Source of the DNA: Desulfuromusa sp.
GTDB taxonomy: Bacteria > Desulfobacterota > Desulfuromonadia > Desulfuromonadales > Geopsychrobacteraceae
Reading direction: 5' to 3'
Assembly (NCBI GenBank): GCA_029933365.1
Contig: JAOZOH010000117.1
Location: 1-8,774 of the forward strand
DNA length: 8,774 nt
Shown: one piece after another, positions 5,728-8,774 of the stretch
How positions within the stretch are numbered: the stretch's first letter is position 1
Layout: every line of letters begins with the position of its first letter
Made by a program: the position numbers and the translations under genes
The notes under the pieces: model-generated
Seen by the model: only the letters and a program-made list of their open reading frames with translations
Told to the model about the DNA's origin: nothing
Database searches by the model: none

Positions 5728-8130
5728 CTACCGCTGAAGATTAGTATCCAGAGTTTCGCGAATATGAGTTAATAACTCCCCAGGTTGGATGGGTTTGTTC
5801 AACAATAGAACCTCTTCTTTTACAAGACCCTGTTCAAGAAGCGAATCAAAAGTATAGCCACTTAGAAAAATAACTGGGATGTCCGACTTTTTCCTGATTT
5901 CCTGATAAAATTCAGGCCCCTTCATCCCCGGCATAACAACATCTGAAAGGATAAGAGCTAAATTTTTATTTTGCTGTTTCAAGACTTTTAATGCCGATTC
6001 AGCACAATCACTGGGGATCACCTGATAACCAACAGAGGTTAAAATATTCGTTGTAGCATCCCTGACCAGAGGATCATCCTCAACCAGCAGAATTGTTTCA
6101 TCTCCACCTGGGAGTCGTCCCTTCGCAGCAGTAACGGGAACAGGTAACTGCTGCTTTGTCATTGGGAGATAGATTTTAAAACATGACCCTTCTCCAGGAT
6201 TGCTATCAACCGAAATATAACCTTTATGTTGCTTTACAATTCCCCAGACCATTGCCAGACCCAGTCCTGTCCCCTTGCCCGTATCTTTTGTGGTAAAAAA
6301 GGGGTCGAAGATTTTTTGCTGAATCTCTTTAGGGATACCGGTACCACTATCTTCGACAGTGATTAACGCATATTGGCCGGGACTACCGTAACCAAAAGTC
6401 TGACAAAAGTTCTGATCAATTTCTGTTGGCTCTGTTTTTATGGATAACGTACCGCCTTCACGCATGGCATCACGAGCATTGGTCGCCAGGTTGACCAGAA
6501 CTTGTTCAAGGCGAGCCGAATCAGCCAGAACGACCAGCTGCTGTTTTGACAGGGTCAGGACAGGTTCAATACGTTCACCAATAACCTGCCAGAAGATATC
6601 CTGCACATCCAATATCAATTGATTCAAATCGACTGGAGTTGATGGCTCTGATTTTTTGCGACTGTACGCCAGCAGACCATTGGTCAATTGCGATCCACGC
6701 TCTGCTGCCTCACCAATCTTTTGAATTTTAGATAATAACTTTGGCGTGTCGGTCAGTTGTGATTGCAGCAGCCCGACATAGCCGGAAATAACCGTTAATA
6801 TATTATTAAAGTCATGGGCGATTCCGCCAGTCAAGGTGCCAATCGCCTCCATCCGCTGCGAGTGCAACAGTTGTTTTTCCAGGGTTTTCCGCCGTGAAAT
6901 ATCAATAAATGTGATGACTCCACCAACCAATTGATTATCCCGGCTGGTCGGATGACCCCAGTATTCAACGGGGACCTGATGACCATCACGGTGGGTGAAC
7001 AAATCATCTTCGCTACTGACTTTCCTGCCATTGGAGAGTTCAGAAATAAATGGACATTTCACCCGCCCTGAAACTGTTTCAATGCGACTTTCAGGACGAA
7101 TCAGCTGACAGAAATCTTTACCTATCAGATCATATTCATTTGCATATCCTAGAATTTTTACCGCTGACGGGTTACAGAATACCGCCTCTCCCTGCATATT
7201 GATGCCGACAATTGCTTCAGCTGTGGAATTGAAGACGGTTCTCAGTTTCTCTTCACTGCGAGATAAGGCGCGCTCATAATGCATCCGTTCGCATTCTGCG
7301 GCCGCTCGGGAAGCAATCACTGACAATAGCTCTTCAACATGCGGTACTAGTGGCAGAGATTGTCTGGAATAGGCACAGACACAGCCCATCACTTGTCGAT
7401 CATGACCAAGCATCGGGCTACCGATGAAACTGGATATTTTATCCGCTGCAAGAAACTGGTTAGCGGAAAACAAAGTCGATGCATCGTCAGGGTGAATAGA
7501 AAAGTGCCCTTTTAATGGTTGCTGAAAGGGCGACACTGCAACCGGGAGCCGTGAGGGTGACTGATACTGACCATCAAGAAAACTAGCCCTTATTTCCAAG
7601 GTATCGCCATGCCTGACACCAATACAAGCACCATCAACATGCAGCCAGTTACACAGATTTTTAACAATTTCATCCAAACACTCTTGTCCGGTTAACCCAA
7701 CGGTACTGCGAACCAGGGTCTGAATGGATGCTTCATATTTCTCCCGCAAGGTAATATCGCGAGCCACTGAAAAAAAGACGGTTTTACCATCCAACTCAAA
7801 AAGTTGGCTCCCTATCTCAACCGGAACCCAGTGATCACCATGGCCCAACAACTCAGTCTTAAAAAGGGTCTTACCGTTAACCCTGATATCCTCAAGAATT
7901 GTCGAAAAAGTGATTTTATCTTCCAGAGCGACGCGATTAATTTGATGGGGAGATAAACTCAGTAGTTGCTCACGGGTCAATTGAAGCATGTCACAAGCGA
8001 CATCATTGACCTCAATATAGTTTCCCGGGATTCCATCAGGTGAACATTCAGAAATAAAAACAGCATCTGCGATGCCATTGAAAAGGCGCAAAAAGTACTC
8101 ATTATCCTGTTGCTCAACTGCTTTGGTCAT
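5728..8130 (-). CDS. Soluble hybrid sensor histidine kinase: PAS-GAF-PAS-HisKA-HATPase-REC
   Basis: 800 residues, with no signal peptide or membrane segment, so it probably senses a cytosolic cue. In order: PAS (~11-130, ending SVARDIT), GAF-like (~135-285), PAS (~290-414, with FTHRDGHQVPVEYWG and GVITFIDIS), then HisKA with the phospho-acceptor H439 in GGIAHDFNN. HATPase_c follows with N box NARDAM (N551), G1 DSGTGIP (594-600), F box FDPFF (608-612) and G2 GKGTGLGLA (618-626). The C-terminal receiver (~679-795) has D685/D686, phospho-acceptor D730 in LSDVVMPG, S757 and K779. All catalytic residues are present. The kinase core is of the NtrB-like type often coupled to PAS domains. The C-terminal receiver has no DNA-binding output, so phosphate should pass to another protein not seen here, or the receiver may autoregulate. 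The ATG at 8130 has a GGTGGGG ribosome site about 5 bases upstream. The signal is unknown; no haem or flavin residue pattern could be assigned. It is divergent from secG. Confidence 0.95.
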   Translation of the reverse strand: MTKAVEQQDNEYFLRLFNGIADAVFISECSPDGIPGNYIEVNDVACDMLQLTREQLLSLSPHQINRVALEDKITFSTILEDIRVNGKTLFKTELLGHGDHWVPVEIGSQLFELDGKTVFFSVARDITLREKYEASIQTLVRSTVGLTGQECLDEIVKNLCNWLHVDGACIGVRHGDTLEIRASFLDGQYQSPSRLPVAVSPFQQPLKGHFSIHPDDASTLFSANQFLAADKISSFIGSPMLGHDRQVMGCVCAYSRQSLPLVPHVEELLSVIASRAAAECERMHYERALSRSEEKLRTVFNSTAEAIVGINMQGEAVFCNPSAVKILGYANEYDLIGKDFCQLIRPESRIETVSGRVKCPFISELSNGRKVSSEDDLFTHRDGHQVPVEYWGHPTSRDNQLVGGVITFIDISRRKTLEKQLLHSQRMEAIGTLTGGIAHDFNNILTVISGYVGLLQSQLTDTPKLLSKIQKIGEAAERGSQLTNGLLAYSRKKSEPSTPVDLNQLILDVQDIFWQVIGERIEPVLTLSKQQLVVLADSARLEQVLVNLATNARDAMREGGTLSIKTEPTEIDQNFCQTFGYGSPGQYALITVEDSGTGIPKEIQQKIFDPFFTTKDTGKGTGLGLAMVWGIVKQHKGYISVDSNPGEGSCFKIYLPMTKQQLPVPVTAAKGRLPGGDETILLVEDDPLVRDATTNILTSVGYQVIPSDCAESALKVLKQQNKNLALILSDVVMPGMKGPEFYQEIRKKSDIPVIFLSGYTFDSLLEQGLVKEEVLLLNKPIQPGELLTHIRETLDTNLQR

Positions 8131-8186
8131 GTTGTCCCCACCTGAGTTTTATTTGTATCTCATGCAAATTTATTTATTAACAGCTC

Positions 8187-8195
8187 ATTATAGCA
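8187..8195 (-). promoter_or_regulatory. Extended -10 promoter of the hybrid kinase gene
   Basis: On the minus strand TGC-TATAAT is a perfect extended -10 (8195-8187), predicting a start near 8180 and a ~50-base leader. The -35 region 17 bases upstream (TTAGTG) is poor, as is usual for extended -10 promoters. A 9-base repeat, ATTTGCATG on this strand, occurs on both sides of it (8233-8225 and 8169-8161). Confidence 0.6.
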
Positions 8196-8243
8196 TTTAT
8201 TCTCAAAATCACTAACTGCTTCAACATGCAAATGGGTAAAAAA

Positions 8244-8271
8244 TTCCTTTGCAAAGTCGGACGACTATGCT
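8244..8271 (+). promoter_or_regulatory. Possible secG promoter
   Basis: TTCCTT (8244-8249), a 16-base spacer and TATGCT (8266-8271) are the best plus-strand pair in the divergent intergenic region. Each hexamer matches consensus only partly. A promoter must lie somewhere between 8131 and 8313, because the gene upstream is divergent, but this exact placement is uncertain. Confidence 0.3.
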
Positions 8272-8313
8272 AGTTTTCTGCGGTTCTAAATAATTTTTAT
8301 AGGAGAAAATTGC

Positions 8314-8619
8314 ATGACCACTCTTTTAATCGGAATTCATATTACAGTATCAATCGCCCTGATTGTTATTGTCCTGCTACAAATGGGCAAGGGAGCTCAG
8401 GCGGGTGCATCTTTTGGCGCAGGTGGCAGTCAAGCCATGTTTGGTTCTACCGGTGGGAACTTCATGAGTAAAGTCACTGTTGGTGCGGCGGTTATCTTCA
8501 TGTTAACCAGCCTGACTCTGGCTTATTTTTACACCTCACCAAGTTCACAAACAATGATGCCAAGTTCGGTGGAGGTGCCAGCAGCCCCAGCAACAGCACC
8601 GACACCAGTACAAAAATAG
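8314..8619 (+). CDS. secG: SecG, protein-export translocase subunit
   Basis: 101 residues. SecG is the small, non-essential third subunit of the SecYEG channel in the inner membrane and aids SecA-driven export. Two hydrophobic helices (~4-23 and ~54-73) flank the conserved cytoplasmic loop VLLQMGKGAQAGASFGAGGS (20-39), followed by QAMFGSTGGNFMSKVT (40-55). The length fits the family. The C-terminal tail (~74-101) is rich in Pro, Ala, Ser and Thr, probably disordered, as seen in many SecG proteins. AGGAG lies 8 bases before the ATG. It is commonly found after tpiA in related bacteria; here the upstream gene is instead a divergent kinase, so secG has its own promoter. The tRNA-Leu gene follows 50 bp downstream. 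Confidence 0.95.
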   Translation: MTTLLIGIHITVSIALIVIVLLQMGKGAQAGASFGAGGSQAMFGSTGGNFMSKVTVGAAVIFMLTSLTLAYFYTSPSSQTMMPSSVEVPAAPATAPTPVQK

Positions 8620-8627
8620 TTTTATTA

Positions 8628-8657
8628 TTGACAGTTGAGAAGATGATTAAGTATAAA
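8628..8657 (+). promoter_or_regulatory. Sigma70 promoter of the tRNA-Leu gene
   Basis: TTGACA (8628-8633), an 18-base spacer and TATAAA (8652-8657) lie in the 50-bp gap after secG, with a predicted start near 8664, only about 6 bases before the mature tRNA 5' end. The tRNA can thus be made independently of secG; no terminator separates the two, so read-through is also possible. Confidence 0.7.
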
Positions 8658-8669
8658 TACAACCCATTT

Positions 8670-8757
8670 GCCGAAGTGGTGGAATTGGTAGACGCGCCAG
8701 CTTGAGGGGCTGGTGAGCAAATTGCTCGTGCGAGTTCGAGTCTCGCCTTCGGCACCA
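8670..8757 (+). tRNA. tRNA-Leu, anticodon GAG
   Basis: 88 bases including encoded CCA. The acceptor stem is GCCGAAG (8670-8676) with CTTCGGC (8747-8753), discriminator A8754 and CCA 8755-8757. The anticodon stem CCAGC/GCTGG (8697-8701/8709-8713) encloses loop TTGAGGG, giving anticodon GAG (8704-8706), which reads CUC and CUU. The long variable arm GAGCA-AAT-TGCTC is the class II hallmark of tRNA-Leu. The T arm GCGAG/CTCGC (8730-8734/8742-8746) carries the TTCGAGT loop. All stems are perfect. No terminator is seen in the 17 bases before the window ends. Confidence 0.97.
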
Positions 8758-8774
8758 GTAGAACATTCAGTATC

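Noticed and set aside
8498..8755. 85-codon minus-strand open frame across the secG 3' end and tRNA-Leu
   Set aside because: It reads through the complement of a well-formed tRNA and a real gene. Its N-terminus is the usual false translation seen antisense to tRNA genes.
1..8774. CRISPR array, insertion sequence, prophage or toxin-antitoxin system
   Set aside because: No regularly spaced direct repeats, transposase or integrase motifs, or small paired genes of that kind were found on either strand.

Overview
The window reads as a stretch of core chromosome from a Gram-negative, anaerobe-type deltaproteobacterium, probably of the Desulfuromonadales (Geobacter/Desulfuromonas relatives). This is inferred from the mix of genes (a PhoU-tailed Na/Pi transporter beside Ppx/GppA, a stand-alone cyclic-nucleotide-binding protein beside a gamma-carbonic anhydrase, an IHF-beta-type protein, cupin regulators, a PAS-GAF-PAS hybrid kinase) and from moderate GC. 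No search was run, so the taxon is a guess. Eight complete protein genes, one gene cut by the left edge and one tRNA gene are supported. Everything up to position 8130 is on the minus strand; secG and tRNA-Leu at the right end are on the plus strand.

Layout, read right to left along the minus strand. (1) 8130-5728: soluble hybrid histidine kinase with its own extended -10 promoter. (2) 5562-4404: two tandem XRE-cupin regulators, 31 bp apart, behind a TTGACA promoter. (3) 4286-4011: IHF-beta/HU protein with a strong sigma70 promoter overlapping a palindrome, closed by a 13-bp terminator hairpin. (4) 3926-2919: gamma-carbonic anhydrase and a 156-residue cyclic-nucleotide-binding protein without a DNA-binding domain, 30 bp apart, closed by a terminator at 2890-2863. 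(5) 2580-1: Na/phosphate cotransporter with PhoU tail, then Ppx/GppA only 5 bp later. These two look like one phosphate/polyphosphate unit. The 338-bp gap between (4) and (5) holds a MITE-like palindromic repeat of about 113 bp. On the plus strand, secG (8314-8619) is followed 50 bp later by a tRNA-Leu(GAG) with its own promoter.

I see no CRISPR array, transposase, prophage, toxin-antitoxin pair or obvious new defence system. The items most worth a second look are regulatory. The two cupin regulators share a 22-residue DNA-binding segment that is identical in protein although 16 of its 22 codons differ. The carbonic anhydrase start sits 17 bp beyond a strong terminator. Palindromes and short repeats overlap the promoters of the IHF, XRE-cupin and kinase genes.
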